DNA from: DATGJX01 sp963830545
GTDB taxonomy: Bacteria; Vulcanimicrobiota; Vulcanimicrobiia; Vulcanimicrobiales; Vulcanimicrobiaceae
Assembly (NCBI GenBank): GCA_963830545.1
Contig: CAWHMK010000001.1
Span: 992,001 to 1,056,000 of the forward strand
Reading direction: 5' to 3'
DNA length: 64,000 bases
The position numbers and the translations under genes were made by a program. The notes under the pieces are model-generated. The model was given only the letters and a program-made list of their open reading frames with translations, was not told the DNA's origin and searched no databases. Positions 10,080-19,724 of this stretch are shown here, piece by piece. Position 1 is the first letter of the stretch; each line of letters opens with the position of its first letter.

Positions 10080-12779
10080 ATGACCACAGCGATCAATGCC
10101 CCCACCACGCCGGCGAGTACCGCACCGCAGGCCGAGCCCGATCCCCAGGAAACTCGCGAATGGGTCGAGGCGATTGAAGGCGTTCTCCAGCACGAAGGAC
10201 GCGGACGCGCGCAAGCAACTCATCGAAACGATCGTCGATGCGGCGCAGCGCGGAGGCGCGCACGTTTCGCTGGGGTTGTCGACGCCGTACATCAACACGA
10301 TTTCTCCGTCGGAACAGCCGCCGCTGCCCGGCAACGACGAACTCGAGACCCGCATACGCCACTACGTTCGCTGGAACGCGATGGCGATGGTCGCGCGAGC
10401 GAACAGAGAATCGTCGGAACTGGGCGGCCACGTCGCGAGCTTCGCGTCGGCTGCAACGCTCTACGACGTCGGCTTCAATCACTTCTTCCGCGCGCAGACG
10501 GATTACGTTCGGCGGCGACCTCGTGTTCTTGCAAGGCCATTCCGCGCCCGGTTTTTACGCGCGCGCGTTCATCGAAGGGCGCATTACCGAAGACTCAGCT
10601 CGAAAAATTCCGCCGCGAGGTCGACGGCAGGCGGCATCTCGTCGTATCCGCATCCGTGGCTGATGCCGGACTTCTGGCAATTCCCGACCGTCTCGATGGG
10701 CCTGGGCCCGATCATGTCGATTTATCACGCGCGCTTCATGCGCTACATGCACGACCGCGGCATCATCGACGCCGGCGATCGCAAAGTGTGGGCGTTTCTC
10801 GGGCGACGGTGAAACGGACGAGCCCGAATCGCTCGGCGCCATTTCGCTTGCCGGACGCGAGCGAATCGACAATCTCATCTGGGTGATCAATGCCAATCTG
10901 CAGCGCCTGGACGGACCGGTTCGCGGCAACGGCAAGATCATTCAAGAGTTGGAAACCGTTTTTCACGGGCGCGGGCTGGAACGTCATCAAAGTCATTTGG
11001 GGTTGCGAGCTGGGACGCGCTGCTCGAACGCGATCCCTCCGGACGGCTCGTTCAGGTGATGAATGAATGCGTCGACGGCGATTATCAGACGTTCAAGTCG
11101 CGCGACGGCAAATTCGTGCGCGACAATTTCTTCGGACGCTATCCGGAAACGGCCGAACTTGTCGCCCACATGAGCGACGAAGACATTTGGGCGCTGCAGC
11201 GCGGCGGCCACGATCCGCGCAAAGTGTACGCGGCATATAAAGCGGCTTTCGATCACAAAGGGCAGCCCACGGTCATCCTCGCCAAGACGATCAAGGGCTA
11301 CGGCATGGGCGAGTCGGGCGAAGCGCAGAACATCGCGCACCAAGCCAAGAAGATGAAAGTCGAATCGATGCGCGCGTTCCGCGATCGCTTTCACCTGCCG
11401 ATTCCCGACGCGGACGTCGAGAAACTCCAGTTCATCCGCCCTTCGGAAGACAGCCCAGGAGATGAAGTATTTGAACGAACTTGTCGAGCGGCGCGGACAC
11501 ATTCCGACGCGCCGCACGAAGTCCGATTCGCTGACCGTGCCGCAATTGAACGCGCTCGAACCGCACCTCAAAGGAACCGGAGATCGCGAGATCTCGACGA
11601 CGATGGCGTTCGTGCGTTTCTTCACGACGTTGCTCAAAGACAAGGAACTCGGGCCGAAGCATCGTGCCGATCGTTGCCGACGAATCGCGCACGTTCGGCA
11701 TGGAAGGCTTGTTCCGGCAGCTCGGAATTTACTCGTCGGTCGGCCAGCTCTATCATCCGCAAGATGCCGAACAGCTGATGTGGTACCGCGAGGATCGCCA
11801 AGGGCAAATCCTTCAGGAAGGCATCAACGAGGCGGGCGCGATCTCGTCGTGGATTGCGGCCGGCACGTCGTATTCGACGCACAACGTTCCGATGATTCCC
11901 TTTTACATCTTCTACTCGATGTTCGGTTTCCAGCGCGTCGGCGATCTGGCGTGGGCCGCAGCGGATTCGCGTACGCGCGGGTTTCTGCTCGGCGGCACGT
12001 CCGGCCGCACGACGCTCAACGGAGAGGGACTGCAGCACGAAGACGGGCACAGCCAAGTCTTCGCGTCCTTTATTCCGAACTGCGTTTCGTACGATCCCAC
12101 GTACGGCTACGAAGTCGCCGTGATCGTCCAAGACGGTCTGCGGCGCATGTACGCAGATCAGGAAGACGTGTATTACTACATCACGCTCCTCAACGAGAAT
12201 TATCGCCATCCGGATATGCCTCGCGGCGCCGAGGAAGGTATTTTGCGCGGCATGTATTCGCTGCGGCAGAGCGAAGAGGTTCGAAGAGTCCAGTTGCTGG
12301 GCTGCGGATCCGATTCTTCGAGAAGTGGAAGCGGCTGCCGAACTGCTGCGCGAGCGACTTGGGGAGTGAACGCGGACGTATGGAGCGCCACGAGCTTCAA
12401 CCAATTGCGGTCGGACGGCATCGATGCAGAGCGCTGGAATCTGCTGCATCCGGAAGAGAAGCCGCGCATCTCGTACGTCGAGCAATGCCTGAACGGACGC
12501 ACCGGCCCCGTCATCGCGGCCAGTGATTACATCCGCACGTTCGCCGATCAGATTCGGCCATACGTGAAACGGCGGTACGTAACACTCGGCACCGACGGAT
12601 TCGGACGCAGCGACCTTCGCAGCAAGCTGCGCGAATTCTTCGAGGTAAACCGCTATTACGTAACCGTCGCTGCACTCAAAGCGCTCGCAGATGACGGGGA
12701 GATTCCGGCCAAGACCGTTTCGCAAGCGCTCGAGAAGTATGCGATCGATCCCGCCAAACCCAATCCGGTGACGGTGTAG
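10080..12779 (+). CDS. aceE: Pyruvate dehydrogenase E1, homodimeric type, with 11 frame breaks
   Basis: The E1 component decarboxylates pyruvate with TPP and passes the acetyl group to E2. Conserved blocks occur in order in changing frames: EWVEAIEGVLQHEG, GNDELETRIRHYVRWNAMAM, GDLVFLQGHSAPGFYARAFI, GPIMSIYHARFMRYM, ERIDNLIWVINANLQRLDGP, ILAKTIKGYGMGE, PIVADESRTFGMEGLFRQ, EGINEAGAISSWIAAGTSYS, YYITLLNENYRHPDMP and YVTLGTDGFGRSD. Frames change near 10199, 10509, 10595, 10629, 10802, 10960, 11003, 11459, 11660, 12310 and 12363. Every change fits inserted bases (ten single, one double). Removing 12 nt gives 895 residues, close to the usual ~887. The aceF start lies 1 nt after the stop. Called as one gene with an erroneous consensus; a true pseudogene is the alternative. 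Confidence 0.88.
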
Positions 12780-12780
12780 C

Positions 12781-14391
12781 GTGGCGCAGAGCATCGAGGT
12801 TCGCGTTCCCGACATCGGCGATTTCAAAGACGTGCCGGTGATCGAGGTACTGGTCAAGCGCGGCGACTCGGTCAAGAAGAACGACTCCATCGTCACGCTC
12901 GAATCGGACAAGGCGTCGATGGAAGTTCCATCTCCCGAGGAGGGCACGGTTCAAGACGTTCGCGTCAAAATCGGCGACAAGGTCTCCGAGGGTTCAGTCA
13001 TCCTCAGTTTGTCGAAAAACGACGCCTCCGCAAAGCCGGACGGCGCGGCGCCTGCGAGCGAACAAACCACGAGTCAGCGTACCGCGAACGAGCGCACTTC
13101 AAGCGAACGCGCTGCAAGTGAAGCGCAAGTATTCGAACTGCGTGTCCCGGATATCGGCGATTTCAAAGACATTCCCGTCATAGACGTACTCGTCAAAGCG
13201 GGAGACAAAATCGCGAAAGACGCATCCGTCGCCGTACTGGAATCGGACAAGGCCTCGATGGAAGTGCCCGCGAGCTCGGGCGGCACGATTGCGGACGTGC
13301 GCGTCAAAGTGGGCGACAAAGTCTCGCAAGGTACGGTTCTTGCCACGGTTCGAAGCGCAGCCCCTGCGCAATCCGCGACTGCGCCGCCCCTTCGACAGGC
13401 TCAGGGTCCTTCGATGCCTCAGGATGACAAGACCGCACCTCGGGATGACAAGCGCACCGCACCTGGCGAGAGTGGGAACGGAGTCGTGCACGCGAGTCCG
13501 TCGATCCGCCGGTTCGCGCGTGAACTCGGCGTCGATTTGCATAACGTGCGCGCGAGCGGGCCGAATGGACGCGTCACGCGCGAAGACATCCGGCATTTCG
13601 TCAAAGGCGCGTTGCAGGACGGCGCTCCGAACGCGCTGCGAACGGGTTCGCAGACCGGTTTGACGATCGCGCCGTGGCCCGAAGTCGACTTTGCGCAGTT
13701 CGGTGAAATAGAACGCAAGCCGCTATCGCGCATCAAGAAGATTTCGGGGCCGAATCTGCACCGCAACTGGGTGATGATTCCGCACGTCACGCAAAACGAC
13801 GACGCGGACGTCACGAGTCTGGAATCGTTTCGCAAAGAACTCAACGCGGAATACGCCAAGCAAGGCGTCAAGGTGACGATGCTGACCTTTCTCATGAAGG
13901 CGTCGATTGCCGCGCTGAAAACGTTTCCCGAATTCAACAGCTCGCTCGAGGGTGACGAGTTGGTCTACAAACGGTACTACAACATCGGGTTCGCCGCCGA
14001 CACACCCGGCGGTCTCGTCGTTCCCGTTATTAAGAATGCGGATCGAAAAGGTTTAGCGGATCTCGCGCACGAGACGGCCGATCTGGCGGAAAAAGCCCGT
14101 GAGGGAAAGCTTGCTTTGACGGATATGCAAGGCGGAACGTTCACCATTTCGAGCTTGGGAAGCATCGGCGGGACGTATTTCACGCCCATCATCAACGCTC
14201 CGGAGGTCGCCATTCTCGGGGCGTGCCGCGCCGCAATGCGTCCCGTCTGGGACGGCACGCAGTTCGTTGCACGCCTCGTGCAGCCGCTTTCGCTTTCGTA
14301 CGATCATCGCGTCATCGACGGCGCGGCGGCCGCTCGCTTTACCGCGTATCTTTCATCCGTGTTAAGAGATCTCCGCAGAGCATTGATCTAA
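12781..14391 (+). CDS. aceF: Dihydrolipoamide acetyltransferase (PDH E2)
   Basis: 536 residues from GTG 12781. Two lipoyl domains (residues ~3-80 and ~118-195) each carry the lipoylation motif LESDKASMEVP. The E1/E3-binding domain is at ~238-280 (ASPSIRRFARELGVD, GPNGRVTREDI). The catalytic 2-oxoacid acyltransferase domain ends with LSYDHRVIDGAAAARF, which holds the active-site His and Asp. The Ala/Pro linker after lipoyl domain 2 contains a translated copy of the dispersed repeat (13387-13452), encoding LRQAQGPSMPQDD. The linker between the lipoyl domains is a Ser/Thr/Glu/Arg-rich repeat (SQRTANERTSSERAASE). The enzyme transfers acetyl groups from lipoate to CoA. It is translationally adjacent to aceE; no E3 gene is in the window. 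Confidence 0.95.
   Translation: MAQSIEVRVPDIGDFKDVPVIEVLVKRGDSVKKNDSIVTLESDKASMEVPSPEEGTVQDVRVKIGDKVSEGSVILSLSKNDASAKPDGAAPASEQTTSQRTANERTSSERAASEAQVFELRVPDIGDFKDIPVIDVLVKAGDKIAKDASVAVLESDKASMEVPASSGGTIADVRVKVGDKVSQGTVLATVRSAAPAQSATAPPLRQAQGPSMPQDDKTAPRDDKRTAPGESGNGVVHASPSIRRFARELGVDLHNVRASGPNGRVTREDIRHFVKGALQDGAPNALRTGSQTGLTIAPWPEVDFAQFGEIERKPLSRIKKISGPNLHRNWVMIPHVTQNDDADVTSLESFRKELNAEYAKQGVKVTMLTFLMKASIAALKTFPEFNSSLEGDELVYKRYYNIGFAADTPGGLVVPVIKNADRKGLADLAHETADLAEKAREGKLALTDMQGGTFTISSLGSIGGTYFTPIINAPEVAILGACRAAMRPVWDGTQFVARLVQPLSLSYDHRVIDGAAAARFTAYLSSVLRDLRRALI
13387..13452. repeat. Dispersed repeat copy inside the aceF linker
   Basis: Core CCCCTTCGACAGGCTCAGGG followed by TCCTTCGATGCCTCAGGATG and a partial second unit ending CCTCGGGATGACAAG. 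It matches the intergenic copies at 26231, 34785, 60398 and 61267. It keeps the aceF frame open and falls in the flexible linker between lipoyl domain 2 and the peripheral-subunit-binding domain. Confidence 0.85.
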
Positions 14392-14443
14392 TCTTAACCG
14401 CGTTGCCGTTTGCACGCCGCAGCACCGTGTAATACTAAACGAG

Positions 14444-15139
14444 ATGTGGCCTAACGATCCGGACACGCGAGTGCGTCTGCTCTCGCGAGTCGTCGACGAA
14501 GCGTCAGACTTGGTGCTCGTAACGGATTTCACGCCGCCTTCTCAGGGCGGTCCGTTCATCGAATATGCCAACGAGTCGTTTTTGCGCGTCACCGGATACG
14601 AGATGCACGAGTTGACCGGGCGTCCGTACGCGAGCATCATCGCCGAGAATAACGATCCGCTGGTGCTCGAAACGATCATGCACAACTTGGAAGCAGCGCA
14701 AGTCAACGAAAAAGAGCTTCGGCTGCGGCGTAAAGACGGCACTTCGTTCTGGGCGGAGTTCACCGGAAAACCGCTGCGCGACGAAGTCACGAAGGTCGAG
14801 CATTGGGTTGCCGTGGGGCGAGACATCACCCTGCGTCGCCAAACGGTGGAGCAGATGGCGACGCTCATGACGGCGCTGGACGCGGTCAGCGGCCACTTGG
14901 AGATCTACGCGCTCGACGGCGGCGACTATACCGCGATCTTCCGCAACCGCGAAGCGGACAGCGACATCTCGGAGCTCGTGGAAACGCTGCTGAACGAGCC
15001 GCTCGTGCGCGAGGCGACGGCGCTGCGCACGCGTTTGTGCGCCGGAGAAAGCGTGACGCTGACGGTGGACGGATTGCAGATTCGTCCGTGCGATACGAAC
15101 GCGGAGACGCTGGTCTGCATCAAGCAGAAGGCGAGCTAA
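14444..15139 (+). CDS. PAS-domain sensor protein
   Basis: 231 residues. Residues ~12-130 form a PAS/PAC domain: YANESFLRVTGYEMHELTGR, then LRRKDGTSFWAEFTGKPLRD and the PAC end HWVAVGRDITLRRQ. The LOV cysteine motif (NCRFLQ) is absent, so it is not a flavin photoreceptor of that class. The remaining ~100 residues have no recognised output domain, kinase, GGDEF or HTH. It probably senses a small ligand or redox state and signals by protein contact. It follows aceF by ~50 nt, but its partner is unknown. Confidence 0.8.
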   Translation: MWPNDPDTRVRLLSRVVDEASDLVLVTDFTPPSQGGPFIEYANESFLRVTGYEMHELTGRPYASIIAENNDPLVLETIMHNLEAAQVNEKELRLRRKDGTSFWAEFTGKPLRDEVTKVEHWVAVGRDITLRRQTVEQMATLMTALDAVSGHLEIYALDGGDYTAIFRNREADSDISELVETLLNEPLVREATALRTRLCAGESVTLTVDGLQIRPCDTNAETLVCIKQKAS

Positions 15140-15183
15140 CCCGTCTGCGCCGCACCGGCATGCGCGCCGCGGGCTCGGACTCC

Positions 15184-15796
15184 TCAGGCATGGGAAACGC
15201 GCGAACGATAGCGCCTGAAATAGACGCCCATCAGCGTACTTCCGGCTATTCCGACCAGAAACGTCGCCAGGATGGCGTTCCCCGCCCCGGCGGTGGGCGG
15301 CAATAGCGCGACGAGCAGAAAGCACGTGAGGAACACGATGCACCAATACGACATGAATGAAATATTCCGGATGGCGCGCAGCCGCTGACCATCCTCCCAT
15401 ACCGCGTGCTCGCGCACGGCAATCAGCGTTTGCAGCGCGAGTATGCCGTATGCCAAGGCATAAAGCGCGAAGTAGAGCATGTCCAGATTGCGGTACCCGA
15501 AATCCGTCGCGGGTAATTTCACGGCGACGAAAACCAGCAGCACCACGACTGCCAGCCAAACGAAATTCAAGACGACCGGCAACGCTTTGGCGACGAAGAA
15601 ATTCTTGAACAGCAAGTGATGGAAATACCACAAGCTGCAGATGATCGCGAAGGCGCCCAAAAAAGCCAGGACGCCCGAAATGTCGAGCGTCCGCGTGCTG
15701 CGTCAGCGTCAAACTCGCACCGAGCTGCGCCACGCTGAACCCGATGATGATGTCGGAGAACGCTTCGAGGCGCCGGACGGTGTGTTCCGTCGTCAC
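15184..15796 (-). CDS. TMEM175/DUF1211-like membrane protein, one frame break
   Basis: The N-terminus from GTG 15796 (TVRRLEAFSDIIIGFSVAQLG) carries the RxxxFSD signature of TMEM175/DUF1211 channels. It is followed, in another frame, by four to five hydrophobic helices (GAFAIICSLWYFHHLLF to GIAGSTLMGVYFRRYRSR). The frame changes near 15690, where one inserted G in CACGCGGACG explains it; correction gives 203 residues. Bacterial TMEM175 proteins are potassium channels with two six-helix repeats or six helices; this one has about six. GTG overlaps the aconitase TGA (GTGA), so it is probably the last gene of the TVP38-rnd-acnA operon. Confidence 0.7.
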
Positions 15797-18546
15797 ACCG
15801 CAGCCGTCTGTTCTTGCCGCAACTGACGCAGGACGTACTGCAGAATGCCTCCGTGGCGATAGTATTCCGCTTCGTCCGGCGTGTCGATGCGCAGCAGCGC
15901 CTTGAAGTCGATCTTGCGCGCCGTCTCGTCCGTCGCGCGCACGTGCAGGTGCATGCGCGGCGTGATGCCGCCTTCGAGGCCGCGCACGTCGAACGTTTCT
16001 TCACCGTTTAACCCGTACGTCGTGCAATCGGCGCCGGCTTCGAACTCGAGCGGCAGAATGCCCATGCCGATCAGATTGCTGCGGTGAATGCGCTCGAAGG
16101 ACTGCGCGATGACCGCCTTGATGCCCAGCAGATACGGGCCTTTTGCGGCCCAGTCGCGAGAAGATCCGGAGCCGTATTCTTTGCCCGCGAGCACGATGAG
16201 CGGCGTGCCGTCCGCCTTGTATTTCATGGCGGCGTCGAAGATCGTCGTCTGTTCGTTCGACGGCAGATAGCGCGTGAAGCCGCCTTCGACTCCGGGGACG
16301 AGTTGGTTGCGCAGGCGCACGTTCGCGAACGTGCCGCGCACCATCACCTCATGGTTGCCGCGGCGCGCGCCGTACGAATTGAAGTCCGCGGGCGCAATGC
16401 CTTTTCCGATAAGGTACTTGCCGGCCGCGCCGGCCTTGGCGATATTGCCGGCGGGAGAAATATGATCGGTCGTGATGCTGTCGCCGAGCAGCGCCAGCAC
16501 GCGCGCGCCGCGAATGTCGCTCAGCGGCAGCGGCTCTTCTTTCATGTTCTCGAAATACGGCGGGTGCTTGACGTATTCCGAGAGCGGATCCCACGCATAC
16601 CGCTCGCTCCGCGTAACGTCGAGTTTCGCCCAGTTGTCGTCGCCGCGGAAGACGTCGCGGTAGTTGGCTTTGAACATTTCGTCGCTGATCGATTCGGCGA
16701 TCACGGTCGAGATCTCGGCGTTGCTCGGCCAGATGTCTTTCAAGTACACCGGATTGCCGGATTCGTCCTCACCGAGCGGCTCACTCGTCAGATCGATATC
16801 CATGCGCCCCGCGAGCGCGTACGCGACGACGAGCGGCGGCGAGGCTAGATAATTGGCGCGCACTTGCGGATGGATGCGCCCTTCGAAGTTGCGGTTGCCG
16901 GAAAGCACTGCCGCGACGATGGAATCGTGTTCCGCAACCGCTTCAGCGATTGCCGGCGGCAGCGGCCCGCTGTTGCCGATGCACGTCGTGCAGCCGTAGC
17001 CGACGAGATTGAAGCCGAGCCGGTCCAGATACTGCTGCAGCCCGGATTTGTTCAAATAGTCCGTAACGACTTTCGATCCCGGTGCCAGCGAGGTTTTCAC
17101 CCACGGCTTGCTCCGCAGTCCTCGCCTGCACGCGTTGCGCGCGAGCAGCCCCGCGGCGACGAGCACGGACGGATTGCTCGTGTTCGTGCAACTCGTTATC
17201 GCCGCGATCACCACCGAACCGTCGCCGACCGATGCTTTGTCCGCGACTGCGCTCGCGACGGGACCTTCGTTTTCCATGCGCGCCGCAGAACTCGCGGGTT
17301 TGGCGTCACGGGCGGCAGCCCACTCTTGAAGCGCCGCGTTGAACGACGGCTTGACGTCGCCGAGCGAAACGCGATCCTGCGGACGGCGCGGGCCGGCCAA
17401 GCTCGGGACGACGCTGGTAAGATCGAGCTCGAGCGTGTCGGTAAAGTGCGGATCCGGCGTCGCGTCCGTGCGGAACATCGCCTGCGCTTTGGCATACGCT
17501 TCCACGAGCGCGATGTGTTCGGCGTTTCGGCCGGTCAGTCGCAGATACTCCAGCGTCTGAGCGTCGATCGGAAAGATCGCGCACGTCGACCCGTATTCCG
17601 GCGACATGTTGCCCAGCGTCACGCGATCGGAAACGGGTAGATTCGAAAGCCCGGGGCCGAAGAACTCGACGAATTTTCCGACGACGCCCTTCTTGCGCAG
17701 CATTTCCGTGACGACGAGCACGAGATCGGTCGCGGTGACGCCTTCGCGCAATTGTCCCAACACTTTGATGCCGACGACTTCGGGAATGAGCATCGTCACC
17801 GGCTGGCCGAGCATCGCCGCTTCGGCTTCGATGCCGCCGACGCCCCACGCGAGCACGCCCAAGCCATTGGCCATCGTCGTGTGCGAGTCGGTGCCGACGA
17901 CTGTATCCGGATACGCACATGGATTTTGCGCATCGTACGCGATGCCCGCGCCTCCGCCGCCGAAAACGACGCGCGAGAGAAACTCGATGTTGACCTGATG
18001 CACGATGCCCGTATCCGGCGGGACCGCGCGGAAACTATCGAGCGCGTGTTGTCCCCACTTCAGAAACGCATACCGCTCGCGATTGCGATCGAATTCCAAA
18101 TCGGCGTTCTTCTTGAATGCCTCGGCGTCGCCGAATGCGTCGACTTGCACGGAGTGATCGATGACCAGTTCGACCGGCTGCAGCGGATTGATTGCTTTCG
18201 GATCTCCGCCCATTGCCGCCATCGCATCGCGCATCGCCGCCAGATCGACGACGGCGGGAACACCGGTAAAATCCTGAAGCAGCACGCGCGAGGGCCGGTA
18301 CGCTATTTCACGCTGGGACGGATGATGCGGATTCCATCGCGCGAGCGCTTCGACGTCGTCTTTTGAAACGGAACGGCCGTCTTCGAACCGCATCAGATTC
18401 TCGAGCAAAATCTTCAGCGAATACGGCAAACGTTCGAGACGCGCAAGACCCGCCTCTTCCAGCGCGGAAAGGCGAACGTACGAATAGGAACGATCGCCGA
18501 CGACGAGCCAATCTACGGCATTGAAACTGTCCACGTGCTGATTCAT
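15793..18546 (-). CDS. acnA: Aconitate hydratase A
   Basis: 917 residues from ATG 18546 (MNQHVDSFNAVDWL). The open frame runs further upstream to 19008, but that part is out-of-frame RNase D sequence. AcnA isomerises citrate to isocitrate in the TCA cycle. Visible motifs are VVGTDSHTTMANGLGVLAWGVGG, the 4Fe-4S cysteines in ITSCTNTSNPSV and YGCTTCIGNSGPL, GDSITTDHISPAGNI, NSYGARRGNHEVM and GKEYGSGSSRDWAAKG. The length matches the AcnA/IRP family. ATGA overlap with rnd upstream and GTGA overlap with the TMEM175-like gene downstream indicate translational coupling. Confidence 0.96.
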   Translation of the reverse strand: MNQHVDSFNAVDWLVVGDRSYSYVRLSALEEAGLARLERLPYSLKILLENLMRFEDGRSVSKDDVEALARWNPHHPSQREIAYRPSRVLLQDFTGVPAVVDLAAMRDAMAAMGGDPKAINPLQPVELVIDHSVQVDAFGDAEAFKKNADLEFDRNRERYAFLKWGQHALDSFRAVPPDTGIVHQVNIEFLSRVVFGGGGAGIAYDAQNPCAYPDTVVGTDSHTTMANGLGVLAWGVGGIEAEAAMLGQPVTMLIPEVVGIKVLGQLREGVTATDLVLVVTEMLRKKGVVGKFVEFFGPGLSNLPVSDRVTLGNMSPEYGSTCAIFPIDAQTLEYLRLTGRNAEHIALVEAYAKAQAMFRTDATPDPHFTDTLELDLTSVVPSLAGPRRPQDRVSLGDVKPSFNAALQEWAAARDAKPASSAARMENEGPVASAVADKASVGDGSVVIAAITSCTNTSNPSVLVAAGLLARNACRRGLRSKPWVKTSLAPGSKVVTDYLNKSGLQQYLDRLGFNLVGYGCTTCIGNSGPLPPAIAEAVAEHDSIVAAVLSGNRNFEGRIHPQVRANYLASPPLVVAYALAGRMDIDLTSEPLGEDESGNPVYLKDIWPSNAEISTVIAESISDEMFKANYRDVFRGDDNWAKLDVTRSERYAWDPLSEYVKHPPYFENMKEEPLPLSDIRGARVLALLGDSITTDHISPAGNIAKAGAAGKYLIGKGIAPADFNSYGARRGNHEVMVRGTFANVRLRNQLVPGVEGGFTRYLPSNEQTTIFDAAMKYKADGTPLIVLAGKEYGSGSSRDWAAKGPYLLGIKAVIAQSFERIHRSNLIGMGILPLEFEAGADCTTYGLNGEETFDVRGLEGGITPRMHLHVRATDETARKIDFKALLRIDTPDEAEYYRHGGILQYVLRQLRQEQTAAV

Positions 18547-19724
18547 GATTGCAAAGAGATTCGCGGATCGCCCGTCGCGTAGCCTTCGATGCGCAGGGTA
18601 CTTTGGCCCGACAAAAGTCGCCAAAGAGGCTCGGCCACCAGGCGCGTGCGCCACGGCGAGAGACCGAGCACACGTTCGAAGTCTTCGCGCGTGACCGGCA
18701 CCTCGCGGGCAATACGCTCGAGTGCCGCTCGCGGCGCGAGCAGGCTCGGCGGCAATTCGTTCTCCTGCGCCAGTTCGCCGACGACCACGCTCATGAGCGA
18801 CACCAGCGTTTCGCGCGCATTGCCCAGCGGGCGCCCGAATCTGGGAGGCAGATCGGCTTCGTCGAGAGACTCGCCGCGCCGAACGGCGTCGAGCATGAGC
18901 GGTCCAAGAGACCGGCGCGTCCCCGCGTCGATGCGCCGCAACTGCGCGAGATCGTCGAGCGATTTCGGACGCACGGTCGCGAGACCACCGAGCGACGTCG
19001 TCCGGCATGATGTACTTTAGCGGGCAAGTCGCGTTCGCGTGCGATGCGGTCGCGTAATTTCACGACTTCGGAAAGCACGCCGAGTTCGCGCCGGTTCATG
19101 CGGTTCGCACCCGGAATGCGCGAGTACATTCGCCGCTCTTCACTGCGGTAGCGTTCGCACCTCGGAGAGCGCGCGGCACTCCTCGAGCGCCCACTCGTAC
19201 CGTCCCTTTTCGTGCAAACGCGCCGAGAGCGCGTCCTGCATGGCCAGAAGATGCGCCACGTCGTCGACCAGATATTCGAGTTGCTTTTCGGAAAACGGAC
19301 GCGCCGACCAATCGCTGACCGTTTGCGATTTCTTCAATCGCACCCCGCAGACGTCGCGCACCAAATCGGCCAGCGAAATGGCCATGCCGTAGCCGAGAAA
19401 CGCGGCCGCTGCCTGGCAATCGAACACGTCAGGCGGAACGCGATCGAATCTGTCGGCGAAAATTTTCAGATCGCTCGTGAGCGCGTGTCCCACGACCGTC
19501 GTTTCGCACAGCGCGGCGGCGAGCGGAGACAGGTCGTCGATGACGAGCGGATCGACGATTGCGCATCCGTCATCGAACGCAAGCTGAATCACCATCAGGC
19601 GTGCGGTGTACGTGCGCTCGTTGTGAAATTCGGTGTCCATGCCGACGCGCGGCGCGGTTCGAACGCGATCGCACAATTCGCGCAGTTGCGCGTCGGACGT
19701 AATCATCGGAATCGTCGCGTTCAC
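18543..19724 (-). CDS. rnd: Ribonuclease D, three frame breaks
   Basis: The N-terminal part (GTG 19724) is a DEDDy 3'-5' exonuclease: DxE in GMDTEFHNE, the middle Asp in GHALTSDLKIFADRF, and YxxxD in EYLVDDVAHLLAM. The C-terminal HRDC part carries RRELGVLSEVVKLRDRIARE, RPKSLDDLAQLRRID and YATGDPRISLQS. Frames change near 19141, 19012 and 18992, and each is cured by removing one base (C, G, G). That gives a 392-residue protein of normal RNase D length (about 375). It processes tRNA 3' ends. The start codon overlaps the stop of the TVP38-like gene (GTGA), and the stop overlaps acnA (ATGA). Confidence 0.88.

Noticed and set aside
10080..12779. Programmed +1 frameshifting as an explanation of the breaks
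   Set aside because: No common slippery site or rare codon at the breaks, and far too many sites in a core gene; consensus error is simpler.
11634..12947. 437-codon minus-strand open frame across aceE/aceF
   Set aside because: Antisense to conserved aceE sequence, with Arg/His-rich composition typical of high-GC shadow frames.
18547..19008. N-terminal extension of the aconitase open frame (to 1071 residues)
   Set aside because: These residues are Arg-rich, out-of-frame RNase D sequence; acnA homology begins at ATG 18546 with an ATGA overlap.
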